DNA of 64,000 bases, from contig OY987305.1 of NCBI GenBank assembly GCA_963920635.1, positions 2,056,001 to 2,120,000 of the forward strand, read 5' to 3'. The DNA comes from Pseudeuparius sepicola (taxonomy: Eukaryota; Arthropoda; Insecta; Coleoptera; Anthribidae). Under the pieces are notes generated by a model. The model was not told the DNA's origin. It was given only the letters and a program-made list of their open reading frames with translations, and made no database searches. The position numbers were made by a program, and so were the translations under genes. This document shows, piece after piece, positions 1-11,914 of this stretch (positions are counted from its first letter, which is position 1; each line of letters opens with the position of its first letter).

Positions 1-475
1 TTGATTCGACCCAAGGTCGATCGAAGCAGAAAAACATGCAGTCTAAAAACAAAGGAATCTACATTGTTTTGCCTGTTGTATAATAGTAAACCTTGATATT
101 TTGTTGTGGCATTCTATTACACATCCACAAATTCCCTGCAAATCGTATCTGTTTACTTAAAGTGCTCTTGGCGTGTGCAGAGTTATTAAATAAATACAAA
201 CGGGAGCAGGTGTGCATTTTTTGAACAGTTTTCGCTGATGGTAAAGTAATAGCCAAGCATTTTCCCCTTGAGGCTCACGTTAATGTTCAAGAAATCCCCG
301 AACCCCTGTAATTCTAATCAATTTTCAAGCCGACAATTCTGACGCGAAGAAACTTGTTTGAAACCCCTACTTTAACAATCTACAATTTTCAGGGAATCAA
401 TTTTAACTCGAAGCACGAACATGATGGTAACGCGTTGTTCTCATAATATTCATTTCAGAATGATACTTTTACTTA
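1..475. other. AT-rich stretch with no recognised feature
   Basis: No domain-bearing reading frame, repeat or RNA gene is visible. The short open frames here are what chance gives in AT-rich DNA. Confidence 0.6.
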
Positions 476-1768
476 TGTAAAATTTCTCGCTTTTAAAAAC
501 TTGACCCCTAAAAATTGAAAACAGAAAAATATTTGAAAATTCGCGGAGACCCGTCGATTTTTGTTCTTGGGGGGAGCTTTTACAGTCAAGCCAACTCGAT
601 ATGTTCATCCCCCTAATCCCTAGCAACCCCAACTTTAAAATTTCAAATGGAACTACCCCCCTTGTGGCGCATCATTTTAAAGCCCTTTTAATTGCGAATA
701 CAGTGATGCGTCGTTTTTAGAAATCTGTTGAGATTTGACAGAATTATTGGCTAAAAACGGGAAGTTGACAATCCACTGTACGCCTAGCAATTTCTTACAC
801 AAATGCCCGCCACTAATAAGTTTTTCATCTACTACACACGACCAAATTACCTAGTTTTTATTGACGTGTCGATCAGTTTACAAAAAAGTCACAAATGAAA
901 AAGCTGAAGCAAAACAAAAAAAGTTCATACAAATTCAAACCTTATATATTTTTAAAATATGTAATGAAAAGTCACTGTCACAAAAAAGTTCCTGTTTTTT
1001 TGCTTGTAACCACGAAATCGTTAGTTTCAGCCTGCTATTGAAAGTGGAAACGTATTTTCGAAATGGTTTGTTTATTCTATCGCGGAAAGGGTAGAAATTG
1101 TTGCAATTTGTTATCGAAATCATGATTGCGCTGAAGCTACACCACGAATTGCAACAATTTCTTACGTTTCCGCGATAGAATAAACCATTTAAAAAACACG
1201 TTTACATTTTCAATAGCAGGCTGAAACTAACGATTTCGTAGTTACAAGCAAAAACGGGGACTTTTTTGTGACAGTGACTTTTTGTTATTTTAAAAAGATA
1301 TAAGGTTTGAGTTCGTATGAACTTTTTTGTTTTGCTTCAGGTTTTTCATTTGTGACTTTTTTGTCACGTCAATAAAAACTAGGTAATTTGGTCGTGTGTA
1401 GTAGATAAAAAACTTATTAGTGGCAAGCATTTGTGTAAGAAATTGCTACGCGCACAGTGGATTGTCAACTTTCCGTTTTTAGCCAATAATTCTGTTAAAT
1501 ATCAACAGATTTCTAAAAACGACGCATCACTGTATTTGCAATTAAAAGGGCTTTAAAATGATGCGCCACAAGTGGGGTAGTTCCATTTGAAATTTTAAAG
1601 TTGGGGTTGCTATGGATTAGGGGGATGAACATATCGAGTTGGCTTGACTGTAAAAAAAGCTCCTCCCCCCAAGAAACAAAAATCGACGGGTCTCGGCGAA
1701 TTTTCAAATATTTTTCGGTTTTCTAATTTGGGGGGGGGGGCAAGTTTTCGTTGGGAAACCCTGTATAT
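476..1768. mobile_element. Long fold-back element (inverted arms of about 0.62 kb)
   Basis: The left arm (about 476-1115) is repeated in reverse complement on the right (about 1135-1768) with high identity. Matching landmarks are the segment near 700-780 (AGAAATCTGTTGAGATTTG) against 1440-1515, and the block near 790-860 against 1360-1440. The spacer is only some 20-30 bases around 1120, so this is close to a continuous palindrome of about 1.3 kb. The right end reads ACCCTGTATATT, the same type of end seen on other fold-backs in this window; the left end has decayed. No transposase piece is visible between the arms. It is probably a non-autonomous derivative of a TIR transposon. The family is inferred from the end sequence only. 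Confidence 0.85.
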
Positions 1769-2307
1769 TAAAGTTATATAAACTGGTAATGCCCATCCTT
1801 GAAGAGTTTAACGAGATGCGAAATTATCTATGGGTCGACTCCGCGTCGATGGAAATTATTTAATTTTTACTTTTTTATATGCCGGTATAATTTCCCAAAG
1901 CAATAAAGGTCCGGATTTTATTTCCAGGACCTTTTTACCTTAACGAGGCCATCATCTAATCCCGCATTTCGCGTTCCACCGGGGCAGCGGCGCCCTGAAA
2001 AATTTCAGAGCGAAATAAAAACCCCAAAAAAATTAAAATCAATGGACAATTTATTGGTCTTTTACATTCCTGACAGACGAAGGCATACCTTGGAGTATAC
2101 AGTATACTGCCCTTTGTAGAATCAAGATTGAATACACCCATAATACAGATGAAAGGTGGGTATTTCTTATTTGCTTAGTTTCACCTTCCACAAAAAAATG
2201 ATTGAAATGTGGCAACAAAGCGGAGACAAAAAATATCTACATAACCGAACTTACAAAACACAGAGTTGTAACCTGTGTGCCCAAGAGTGTGGTAGTTTGG
2301 CTACTGG

Positions 2308-2324
2308 CCACTAGATGGCGCCAG
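2308..2324 (+). promoter_or_regulatory. CTCF-like insulator motif
   Basis: The sequence CCACTAGATGGCGCCAG matches the conserved CTCF core (CCASYAGRKGGCRS) at every position. This core is shared by insect and vertebrate CTCF. It is a sequence match only; a 14-base degenerate motif also occurs by chance. A weaker match lies at 3529-3544 on the other strand. Confidence 0.4.
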
Positions 2325-3528
2325 GGTTCTCTGTTTATAGTCTGTGTTTTGTGCGGCGAAACATCCTGCCGTAGGCTCGCTAAGTAATCGACGTATTTTG
2401 GAGTTTGTTTTGGAATAACAGTACAGAAAATTTAATATGCATAACCTTCAGTGGGAAAATCTTGTAAATACGTGGCTGTTTGTTTGGTAAACATTACGCG
2501 AACAGCGCAACAATAATAACTTTAATAAAGGGCGTTTCCAAAGAACTTAGGTTCGCCTAAAGCATCTTCATTAAGTTTGAGCTCAGCCCGCTTTAGCAGC
2601 ATGTTTAACTTAGACCGATTTTCGAATATCTACATGGAGGTTTCGAAATTGTTTGTAAATTCAGTTGGCAGGACGTGATCATTACATTTGCCTGCTTGTT
2701 TGCATATATGGTTTTCATGAGTTATACACAGCCGTGCACCACTACACCACACATGAGGATAATTGAATAACTTTAATAATTGAATATCTTCACTTCTACC
2801 GGAATGGCGTATAGGAATGTTGAATTAATATTCTAAAGCAGTAAGATTATCGCTATATTAGACAACAAGCGATTTTACAGCGACACAACAATATAGTAGT
2901 CTCACTGATTCTTGCAAACGTTTTCAGACTCCCTAACTTCGACTCGGCTTGCTCTCAGCTTGCACAGGTACCTCGGTGAATCGAGAAAAAAGGATCAGCC
3001 TTAGATTGTGGCGAAGGAGTTATTCCAAAATGTCATAAAAGTTGATTAACCTGGTCTGACTTTCTCCACCAAACCGTCTAAGTAGATTTCGGCATATAAT
3101 TCGTTAATTAATTTACTACATCAGGGGCGAGTCACTTGCAGTGTTTACCAATGTCTATCATCGTCAGCTTTACCACAGCAATCTATATTTGCCTCAGGAA
3201 CGAATATAACGGATATCGATCTCCGTGTTAATTTTTCGCCGTCCCGATTAGCCCGTTTCTGACGATTTAATTTCTGCCATCTTTTTCGTTTCGAGTCGAG
3301 AATCTCGTGTATATTTAATGCGAAATTTGAAGTTTCCCTTCAAAGAAAAGTCTCGGGTGACGTCCTCGAAATTTCTGCGGAGGCATGAAGGATACAGAGC
3401 TTACTTTATTATATTATTAAATCAACGTCGAAAGCCAGTATTTAGACCCCTCGGGCAAATAAATACGTGAAACAATGCTCCGCCGAGTTTTGCCAACTTC
3501 GACGTCGCCATATTCTAAAATAACACAA

Positions 3529-3544
3529 CCAGCGCCATCTACCG
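3529..3544 (-). promoter_or_regulatory. Second, weaker CTCF-like motif
   Basis: On the minus strand this reads CGGTAGATGGCGCTGG, matching the AGRKGGCRS half of the CTCF core but poor in the leading CCA part. It lies 1.2 kb from the better match at 2308, in the opposite orientation. Confidence 0.25.
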
Positions 3545-4688
3545 AAGAGTAGCGTATCCGCAACGTCATATATTAACCTAAAAATGTTCCGGTGAAATGC
3601 GGCCGTGCGTAAATCGTTTAATACTTTATCAATTACCCCAAAGTTGTCCCGGAACATTACATATGCGAAGTACAAGCGCCCGGCGAAGTCAAATAAGGGC
3701 CGGGCCAAGTTTATTTGAATAATTTCGCAGCGGGCCGATTAGATTTTCATTAGCCGGCCTATCCTGAATATTAAAAATGGCGCCTGTTTTTGTCTGCAGA
3801 TGTTTACGTCGTTGCGATGCGCCCGAATTAATTCTGTATCACGGGTTAATTTAAAAGAGTGCTTACTGCGTATAAATTGGTTGTAACTCGAAAGTAATAA
3901 TGGTACGTGCATTTTGCTGGGAGAAAACAACAGCAAAAAGCGGGACACGGTTGAATTTTGGCTCAAATATATGCAGACACCAAAAACAAGCAGTAGAAAT
4001 GAGCTCAGTAGTTACGCAAGGGGGATTCTCTGACTTTTGACGACAGATTCAACATCGTATCGATACTGTAAGTTATCCTGAACAGTTTTAAAAGAAGAAT
4101 TCTTCAATAATATGGTACTAATTAGATATTAAATTTCAGCGAACATTTTTCAGGTGTAGAACACAAAGATCGTGGAAGTATAAATAACAAATTACGCGCG
4201 AAGTTAAACATTCAGCGGATGATTTTTTCAGAGCTACCGAGGCTCCTTGGCTGAAATTCGATTAAAAAGTTTTCGTTGAAATTTAAAGCACTTCTTACTT
4301 TTGGGTTGTATAGGCACAAAATTGGATAATTTATGTTAACAGTCCCTTCGCATCTCAATTACCTGCATTTACCATTCCCTTTGTCATCTTCGGAATTATT
4401 ACAATTTGTTAACTCTTAGAAAATTTATTCATGAATTCATCACACGGACCAAAAACGATGTTTAACGAATAATATCCGACGAAAAGGAATCACGTTAAGT
4501 CGTTTATCATTTTCCGTTTCCTCCCTGGGACCCCTGCAAAATTCGAAAAGCAAAGATCAATTTAGATTCTTTCTTAGAACATTTCTCAAACTATCTGCTT
4601 TTCTTTACGACAGAATTCATAACAATGATAATAAATTCTTTCAAATACAGACTTTCCGTTTTTTACTCGTGAACTCCTAGGGCACGTG

Positions 4689-5749
4689 CACGGGCGTAGC
4701 CAGGATTTAGTTTTGGGGGGGTTTAGTTTGAGAAGTAAATAAAACAACAAAAATATACTTACATGAAATTTAATATCTATATATTCATCCGAAAAACTAC
4801 GACATATTTATAAAGTTCTTAACTTTAAATGAAATGGATAAATTAATTTCGTTCCTCTGCGCTAAATCTAAAACCATTAAAGAAGAAATCTTCGGCTTTT
4901 TCTTTTAAATATATCCACTACTTCATCTGCATGAATTTCTGTTCCATAGTGAATGTTCATTAACCATTAAGTCTGTTTTCACTTGTAGTGTTTCGAAAAT
5001 AGTTTTTCAGTCTCCTTAGGCTCGAGAAAGACCTTTCTGGGGTAGCAGTGGATACAGGAATGGTAGCCAAGATTTGTAGTAATGTGTAAATATTAGGATA
5101 AAGGTTTTTATCGCACATATCTAGGCATTCCAAACTAGATTTCGGGGTAGGCAGTCTTCTTATCAGCATGCAAGGTAGCTGAAGCTTTGATAGCTAAATC
5201 CAAAGTTGTTTCTTTATTAGAAACCCCTTGACCTTGACTACACCACTTTTTCCAGTAGTCCATACCTTTAGGTTTATCACCCTTTCTTTTTTCCCCTCCA
5301 TTTTTCGACAGTAATAATGATTCACGTATCTATCCTTAACAAGGTCATCGAATAACGCGCACTAAAATTACTCACTTACACGGTACACTTAATTCTCTTC
5401 ACTATTCGTTCACCACTTTTCACTTTTATTTGCTTCGAGTTCGCATGGAACAATACTGCCGTAAGCGCGGTCACGCGCCGCGGCGCCGCTTATATAGCAG
5501 CCCAGTAGCCGTCCAGAAACTTCCACGAACTTCCACAAAGTTCCGCTCATTTCGACCTAGGGGCGTGGCGAATAATCGAGAAACAACGCAAAGTGTCCCT
5601 ACAATACAAAATAGTTCGGCTGCAACTGCGTCTGCCTCTCGTCAAAAGATGGCGCTAGGCGCTACTATTACTACATATATTCAAACTTAATAATAATTTA
5701 ACTCTTCACTTTTTGAACCCCCGAAACCCCTCCCTTGGCTACGCCCGTG
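4689..5749 (-). mobile_element. hAT transposon derivative, copy 1, with 8-bp target duplication
   Basis: The element is bounded by short inverted ends CACGGGCGTAGCC and GGCTACGCCCGTG and flanked by the perfect direct repeat GGCACGTG (4681-4688 and 5750-5757). An 8-bp duplication is diagnostic of hAT transposition. Inside, on the minus strand, is only the C-terminal hAT dimerisation region of a transposase (4960-5169), so most of the gene has been deleted. The second copy at 41882-42940 is closely similar but lacks about 85 bases that copy 1 carries near 5444-5530. That insert reads as a GC-rich strip with a TATATAG box-like stretch. Copy 1 is non-autonomous. Confidence 0.93.
4960..5169 (-). 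pseudogene. hAT transposase C-terminal dimerisation domain, truncated
   Basis: The 69-residue frame contains the hallmark hAT C-terminal motif ATPERSFSSLRRLKNYFRN followed by SENRLNG, known from the hAT family dimerisation domain and from domesticated relatives. Compared with copy 2, a 7-base stretch (GAGCCAA) is missing just after RLNG. This shifts the frame and removes the last 30 residues. No BED finger or catalytic core is present. The initiating Met is internal to the family alignment and is not a genuine start. Confidence 0.85.
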
Positions 5750-5757
5750 GGCACGTG

Positions 5758-6170
5758 TAAACGTACAATAATGTGTGTAAAAAGATCCATTTCGGTTTGA
5801 ATTAAGTAGGATTTTTTTTGTTATGATTACCAACTGCGTAGGTTATTGTCAGTTTCCAAGTGAGAAAGGACCAATGCGTAAATTTCATTTTTCTTTTGAA
5901 CAAAGGCAAGATGGCGAATGTGCAACATAAATCTAACTGTAAATGGACAGGCTGCGAATTTAGGTACCCCTTAGCACGTGTTCGACACAGGCTTGGATTT
6001 TATTGGATTAAAGGGATTGATTCGTGAAAATAAATAGTATTTTTTTCGTTATTCGCTCGAAAATACGGGGCCCGCGCTCAAAACACCGACGGGCTGTTTA
6101 CTAGCTATTTAAAAAAGCATTCCGGTGTGCTCTGTAATTAACGAAGTAATTAGACGTAATGCAAAGGCGT
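5758..6170. other. Intergenic, nothing recognised
   Basis: The stretch lies between the hAT insertion and the tandem array that starts near 6171. No domain or repeat is visible. Confidence 0.5.
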
Positions 6171-7450
6171 AAATAATTTACAAATTAAATGTTATTTTAC
6201 AGCTTTTTCCTTTGCAGATTAATTTACACATAGTTGTGTTGCTAAACGATAACTTAAAATTGTAAATTAACATTTTATGAAAGCGGTATAATTAAAAAAT
6301 GTAGATGTGCTTTGCACTCTATTCTGTAATCACCCAGGAAATTATAAATAAAGGTAAAGGTACATAGGTATAAACAATTTACAAATTAAATGTAATTTTA
6401 CAGGTTATCTCGTGTTGCAGATTAATTTCCACATAGTTGTGTTGTGAAATGTTAACTTAAACTTATAAATTTACATTTTATGAGAGCGTTATAATTATAT
6501 TACATTTTATGAAAGCGGTATAATTAAAAAATATAGATGTGCTTTGCACTCTATTCTATAATCATCCAGGAAATTATAAATAAAGTAAAGGTACATAGGT
6601 ATACATAATCTACAAATTAAATGTTATTTTATAGGTTATCTAGTGTTGCAGATTAATTTCCACATAGTTGTGTTGTGAAATGTTAACTTAAACTTGTAAA
6701 TTTACATTTTATGAAAGCGGTATACTTAAAACATATAAATGTGCTTTCCACTTTATTCTGTAATCACCCAGGTAATTATGAATGAAGTAAAGGTACAAAG
6801 GTTATAGATAATTTACAAATTAAATATTATTTTTCAGGTTTTCTCGTGTTACAGATTAATTTACACCTAGTTTTGTTGTGAATTATTAACTTAATCTTGT
6901 ACATTTAAAAAAAATGTAAATGTCTTTTCCACTTTATTCTGTAATTACCTAAAATAATTACATATATTAAATTTAAAACAAAATGTTATTTTACAGCCTT
7001 TTCTGCTACAGATTAATTTACTCATACATAGTTGGGCTATAAAACGTTAACTTAAATTTATAAATGTACATTTTATGAAAGCGGTATAATTAAAAAATAA
7101 ATGTGCTTTCCACTTTATTCCGTAATTACCTAGGTATAAATAATTTGCAAATAGTTATTGATGTACCGAGGCAGTTAATTTTGTTATGACCCATGTGGAA
7201 TTTAGTTGCCGGGGCCTCTAGCCGAGGCAAATAAACCACAGGAGTCATGAAAAGGAACTTCAGTGACGATGTACATATTATTGTTTTGAAATCGTAAAAA
7301 AGTAAATTTTATTAGGTACAATAACTGACAATTTAAAAGAAAATGTTATTTTACAGCTTTTCTCGTGTTACAGATTAATTTACACATAGTTTTGTTGTGA
7401 AATGATGACTTCAACTTGCAAGTTTATATTTTGAGAAGCTTCGTAATTAA
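6171..7450 (+). repeat. Tandem array, about six diverged units of 0.18-0.24 kb
   Basis: Units start near 6171, 6371, 6601, 6801, 6970 and 7140. Each has the order: ACAAATTAAATGTTATTTTA, then CAGATTAATTTACACATAG, TTGTTGTGAAATGTTAAC, ACATTTTATGAAAGCGG and TGTGCTTTGCACTCTATTC. Divergence between units is visible as substitutions and indels, so this is an old satellite-like array. The last unit is split by a snapback MITE at 7160-7274, after which the unit resumes to about 7450. Confidence 0.9.
7160..7274. mobile_element. Snapback MITE, copy 1 (about 115 bp)
   Basis: The sequence begins ATGTACCGAGGCAGTTAA and ends as a near inverted copy, GGAACTTCAGTGACGATGTACAT. The centre is the palindrome GCCGGGGCCTCTAGCCGAGGC. 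The same element in the opposite orientation and better preserved lies at 50784-50904. It interrupts a tandem repeat unit, which shows it is a separate insertion. It has no coding capacity. Confidence 0.8.
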
Positions 7451-8820
7451 AAAAAAATTATTAGCTACTTTTTCATTTAGTTTAGGGAAAGTTACGTAAT
7501 GAGGTTGAGGGTTAATCGGGCCGGTCCTTTTTCTTGTCCCTCATAAAGAATTCTAGAAAAATGAACTAGCTACAGATTATCTGTCAAGTAAACTTTGTAA
7601 ACAGAAAGTTTCGAGGAGGCGAGCAAAATTTTGATATAGGATCGGATCGATTCCAGGGCAAAGGGGAACGTCTAGCCTAATTAAAAAACTTTCCAAGCTT
7701 AATAACTTAACTCGAAGATGTTATTTTTTAAATTGATTTCGTCGAGGATTATATTGGATTCCAGGCACAAAACACAAAACTGTTCGTTGCTCATCTAGCA
7801 GTGGTTTTATTCGAACCAAGGCGTGCATGTTATGGCATTGTAAACAGTGAAACCGGGCAGATAAAAAAGGAGGCATGGTCCTGTAATCAATGAATATCAA
7901 ATGAGTGCATGAATTTTCCATGAAACTGCACCACTACTGCGAATATGGAGGAAGTAAAATGCAATCAATAACGATAAGATATGCTAATGGCTCTGTAAAT
8001 TCTTCCGTCAATTACATAGAAGAGAGACCTTTTATGTGACAGGGCTTGCGTCACATACCTATATTACTTTTGTGAGTAAGTACTAAGAACGTCTGAATAT
8101 CAATATGAGTTTATTATGCGTATTCCAAGAATCTAGACATACTTGGAACTGATTGAACGGAGCCTTTTGTGTGCGTACCTTTTCAAATATATATAAAGCA
8201 ATATCACTATCACCTTCCTTCCAACAACTAAAAATAAATATAATCCTCCTTACGCAAGGAAAGGCATCGCATAACGACGGTTATGTTGCCTCGGTGCGTT
8301 CAAGTTCATACATGATGACAGTTTTAGGGAATAATAATTATTATAGTTTCGGTCAGAAGCAAGACGGTAATTTGGGGAAGACGAACATTTACAGCAATTA
8401 CGAAATGATTCATTAGGGGCAGCGAAATGTTTCCTTGATTTATACACTAGGTGCTGAATTTATCCACTAACTAGTTAGCAATTCAAATGATTAATACTAA
8501 TTACTTTGCCAGCGCACTTTTGTTAAATGCCTAGTCGATTTCCAATTCGAAACAAACCGCAATTGAGTTGCCAGCTAACTCTTGGCCACCACAGAGGAAA
8601 TATAGGTTTTGAACGATTCTTGGCTACGCAAGCTTTGGCTACTCGCCGTAAGGCATCAGAAATTCTTAAATTGGGGTTAGGTTAGGTATATAAAAAAAAT
8701 TAAAAACATAGAAATTACATAGAGTGTGTCCACGGATTGAGTTCACATATGGTGCAAATATTGGCCTATTGCAAGTAAACGAATAGGTAACCCGTCACTT
8801 GGGGCCTCCCTACATCTTTC
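7451..8820. other. Intergenic, nothing recognised
   Basis: AT-rich, with a short GGTTAGGTTAGG run near 8675 resembling insect telomeric TTAGG units. The frame at 8153-8416 has no recognisable domain. Confidence 0.5.
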
Positions 8821-9007
8821 TCCGTACGTCACGCACGCGACGCACGTCACGCGCGCCCCGCACGTCACGCTCGCGACGCACGTCACGCTCGCAACGCACG
8901 TCCCGCACGCGGCTCACGTTTCACGCACGTCCGAGCGTAACGTGCGTCAAGCGTGCGCGTGAAACGTACGCGCGAAACGTGCGTGCAAACGTGCGTGGCG
9001 TGCGTAT
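8821..9007. repeat. GC-rich CACGTCACGC minisatellite with internal inversion
   Basis: Between 8826 and 8925 the DNA is a degenerate array of 10-11-base units such as ACGCACGTCACGC. From about 8930 to 9007 the same units run in the opposite sense (CGTGCGT, GCGTGAAACGT). The whole therefore folds back on itself. It is strikingly rich in CpG and GC compared with its AT-rich surroundings. The 74-codon Arg/Thr/Ser-rich frame across it is a product of the repeat, not a gene. Confidence 0.85.
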
Positions 9008-9446
9008 CGTGCTATTGTGGTAATGGAAACTATTTCTGTGTTTTTTTAATTTTCTGAAGGTATATCAGCAAGAATTCTTGGATTCAGATTAGGTTGGGTC
9101 AGGTTAATTTCAGAGAACAATCTTGGAATTATATTTTTTGAATTTTAAAGTGGATGTTTTGGATTCTCCATTAAAAGGTATGAAAATCGTCGCATCTTGC
9201 AGGGATAATTTAAAATTCCAGGGATAATTGAAACGTTCTTGAAAGAGGAACGGAACCCGCGGGGGTTTGTAACCAAAAAGTAAATGTATTCATAAATACA
9301 TCTCTTTTAATAAATCTTTTTAATAAAGAGAGCCTTTTGTCACCGAGTCTGGCTGTCCTTTCCTTCGGAACACCCTTATTGATTTCGTGTTATTCTCGGT
9401 TTTATATCTGCGCCGAAAACGGCGAAATGAAATATTAAGAACGGTT
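9008..9446. other. Intergenic, nothing recognised
   Basis: AT-rich, with one TTAGG-like run near 9088. No coding signal. Confidence 0.5.
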
Positions 9447-9462
9447 GAAAGTTAGATAGATA

Positions 9463-9511
<49 letters not shown>

Positions 9512-9525
9512 TAGTTAGTTAGATG
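9447..9525. repeat. (TA)n microsatellite flanked by (TAGA)n
   Basis: About 46 bases of uninterrupted TA dinucleotides are bordered on both sides by TAGATAGA/TAGTTAG units. Confidence 0.97.
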
Positions 9526-10468
9526 ATGGAGAGGGGGATAATCCCTAACAGCCGCGATTTTGCCGACAATTCATATTCACTATATATGTGGCTCGCAACT
9601 ATATTTGTTCTATCGCTACACCGAACAATAAACGCCCCATTAGTGGATTCGATCTAAACCATATTTATTTTCCGAACTACCACTATTTACTGTATAGCCT
9701 AGATTCGTTCGAACCGTCTATACAACGCAAAATTGCTGTAACCGCGTTTGATATTTCTCGTCTTGTTTCTTTCAATCTGCTATGAACAGTTTCTGTTACA
9801 AGCGAGATGTTTCTCATTCTTTTTGGAAGCCAAATGAGATGTGGAAAATGATATTCGAGCTCTGTTCCAGGGACCTCAGATGCATTTCAATTCGGTAGAC
9901 TCCCGTTTTCTAACGAAACGCCGATTAAATTCGCTGTCTGTTCCACAGCAATACGTCACTTTCCTAATCTGTTTAATGTACGGTAATGGGCTCATTAAAT
10001 GTCCCTTTGGATATTAGCAACGCTTGAAATGTTTTGAAACTATGCACCATGTTTAATTTATTCGCAATAATTAACTTTAAAATACGTACTGGGTTGACAT
10101 TTTACGCCAGATATATTGTCAAGTGAAGTTAAAGGGAGATTTCTTTAGTAAATTACGTCCAGACTGCATGCGAAATTTGAATACGGACGCCACTTAAACA
10201 ACACCAAACTTCTTGAATATTCTAGCGATATAACAGCCTTAATCTTGCTTTAATAAAAAAAATGTAGTCGCACATCCTGTAACGCGTAAAGATTATTTAT
10301 TTACGTTGGAAGTTGCGTAAAAAAATAATAAAAAGTTGTGCTTAGTGTGAGATTTGAACCCGTGAGCTACGATTTAATAGTTGGGTGCTTTAACTCTGCC
10401 CCAAATAACTGTCTATCGATTTTGTCCCATTACGCCTGTCGTAAAGTGTACTTACGGACGAGGGAGCA
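9526..10468. other. Intergenic, nothing recognised
   Basis: No domain-bearing frame. A tRNA box-B-like string on the minus strand near 10345 was examined and not accepted as an RNA gene. Confidence 0.5.
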
Positions 10469-10651
10469 TTAAAATAAATTTACGACGTCAAACACAGATT
10501 CGACACAATTGTCACACAAACGTCGGTCACCGGCAGATTTCGTTACTTTCGTAAGGGGGATTGAATTTACCGTTGCGGCCAGAAAGACCAGGACAAAAGC
10601 GGTTATTATCATTTCCGGAAAGATAAATTGAAATTTAGAGCCGGCCATCAT
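10469..10651 (-). CDS. Candidate small secreted peptide or first exon (hypothetical)
   Basis: The 60-codon frame starts with two methionines and has a classic signal-peptide shape: a short polar N-terminus, a hydrophobic core MIITAFVLVFLAAT near residues 14-27, and a likely cleavage after VNS. The rest is charged and holds one close cysteine pair (LCDNC). A possible splice donor (ACG then GTAAAT) sits exactly at the end of the hydrophobic core, as is common in neuropeptide and hormone genes. A second GTAAGT lies just after the stop. I do not recognise the mature part as any known hormone. It could equally be a chance frame. Confidence 0.25.
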   Translation of the reverse strand: MMAGSKFQFIFPEMIITAFVLVFLAATVNSIPLTKVTKSAGDRRLCDNCVESVFDVVNLF

Positions 10652-11914
10652 CTCCTAGGGGAGGGGGGCGAGGGGGGCATGGGCCCAATAAGTGAAATAG
10701 AAGGTTTCCGTCTACGTCACAAGTGAGCGCGACCGCTATATATAACTATCAATCAAAGTCCGGCGGCGTTGTTTCTTTTATTTATTTGTTGGTTGAAACT
10801 GATGTCTGTTCCGGAAGCATATACAGGGTGGACCCAGATGGATTATACGATAGGTGTAAAAGACCAAAAATTTTCGAGTTGAAACTTGACCTTTGGGGGA
10901 GCAGCCTTGCTTGATTAGAAACTAATTTGCACCATATTGTTATATTTTAAAAATCAAGCAGGCCTTGACAGGGGCAATTTATTCATTTTCAGTTTAGGTA
11001 TACTACCTTTTCTTTAAGAGGTATCGAAAAATTTTATTAGAAAATTGTTGAAAAATATTGTTTACTATTGTAAAATAAAATAGTTAACAATAATAATATA
11101 AACACATAAATATAAACAATATTATTTACTATGGTGAAATAAAGTAGTAAACATTTTTTATTTTCTATACACGAAACGCAATTCGTTTCATTTTTTAAAT
11201 GCATAACTAGTAAGTACTAACTTCAGCAACAAAATCTGTAATTCATTTGACAGGTAAGTAGAAATATTGAATTGACAGCCTACTTGATTGTTAGTTTTAT
11301 TGTCATGGCTGACTTGATTTTTAATAAATCTGGTTTTAATGTTTGGCCTACTTGGATCGAACATTATATAGACACTGACACAATGTTATCAAGTTTGGTG
11401 GAGCTTCTTTCGTTAATATCTCGGAAACGGTTGGACATAAATAGGTGAAATTAACCGTTGGATTCAGAATTAAAAAAAGAATCCTATAATGGTTAAATGA
11501 AAGGTGTAATTACTTTCATTTCCACTAAAACTGGATGTTACTATTTAAAAAAACTGAATATTCAGAAATGATACTTAACGGTTGATACATTTTTTATCGG
11601 CCCCTTATACTACAAATTCATTTTTTGAATGATTATTTTATGTTAACCTGTCTCCACGTAACACATTTTTGTTCTGCTTGGATTTTTCCAATTGGACACT
11701 TTTAAATGGAAACTCCTATTCAATAACTCTTAGGCTATACGTATTTACACTGATTTTAATTACTACTAATATCGAAACTACATAAACTTTGCATTAAATT
11801 TGGCGAACTTTAAGCCGTTAATTTTTTCTTCGTAAAAAGTGGATTTAAAATGACATTTAACAGTAAAAAAGCATGTAGACAGAAAACGTAATAAGTGTTG
11901 GGTCTCGGTATGTA
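10652..11914. other. Intergenic with one isolated TACAGGGTG transposon end
   Basis: At 10822 the string TACAGGGTGGACCCAG has the form of the left ends of the fold-back elements, but no matching right end is found nearby. Between 10900 and 11350 the phrase GCCTACTTGATT/AATCAAGCAGGCC recurs in both orientations (near 10908, 10955, 11280 and 11345), consistent with a decayed palindromic element. Nothing coding is seen. Confidence 0.5.

Larger units (their letters stand above)
1769..4688. other. Intergenic, two CTCF-like motifs, no gene recognised
   Basis: Nearly 3 kb with no domain-bearing frame. The part from 3,200 to 3,900 is less AT-rich and has two minus-strand open frames of 88 and 75 codons, but neither resembles a protein family I know. 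The last eight bases (4681-4688) are the left target-site copy of the hAT insertion that follows. Confidence 0.5.

Noticed and set aside
8799..9023. Arg/Thr/Ser-rich repeat protein frame
   Set aside because: Produced by translating the CACGTCACGC minisatellite; no start context or splice support.
10341..10410. tRNA-like sequence on the minus strand with box-B-like GGGTTCAAATC
   Set aside because: The T-arm and anticodon stems do not pair and no acceptor stem exists. It may be a worn SINE or chance.
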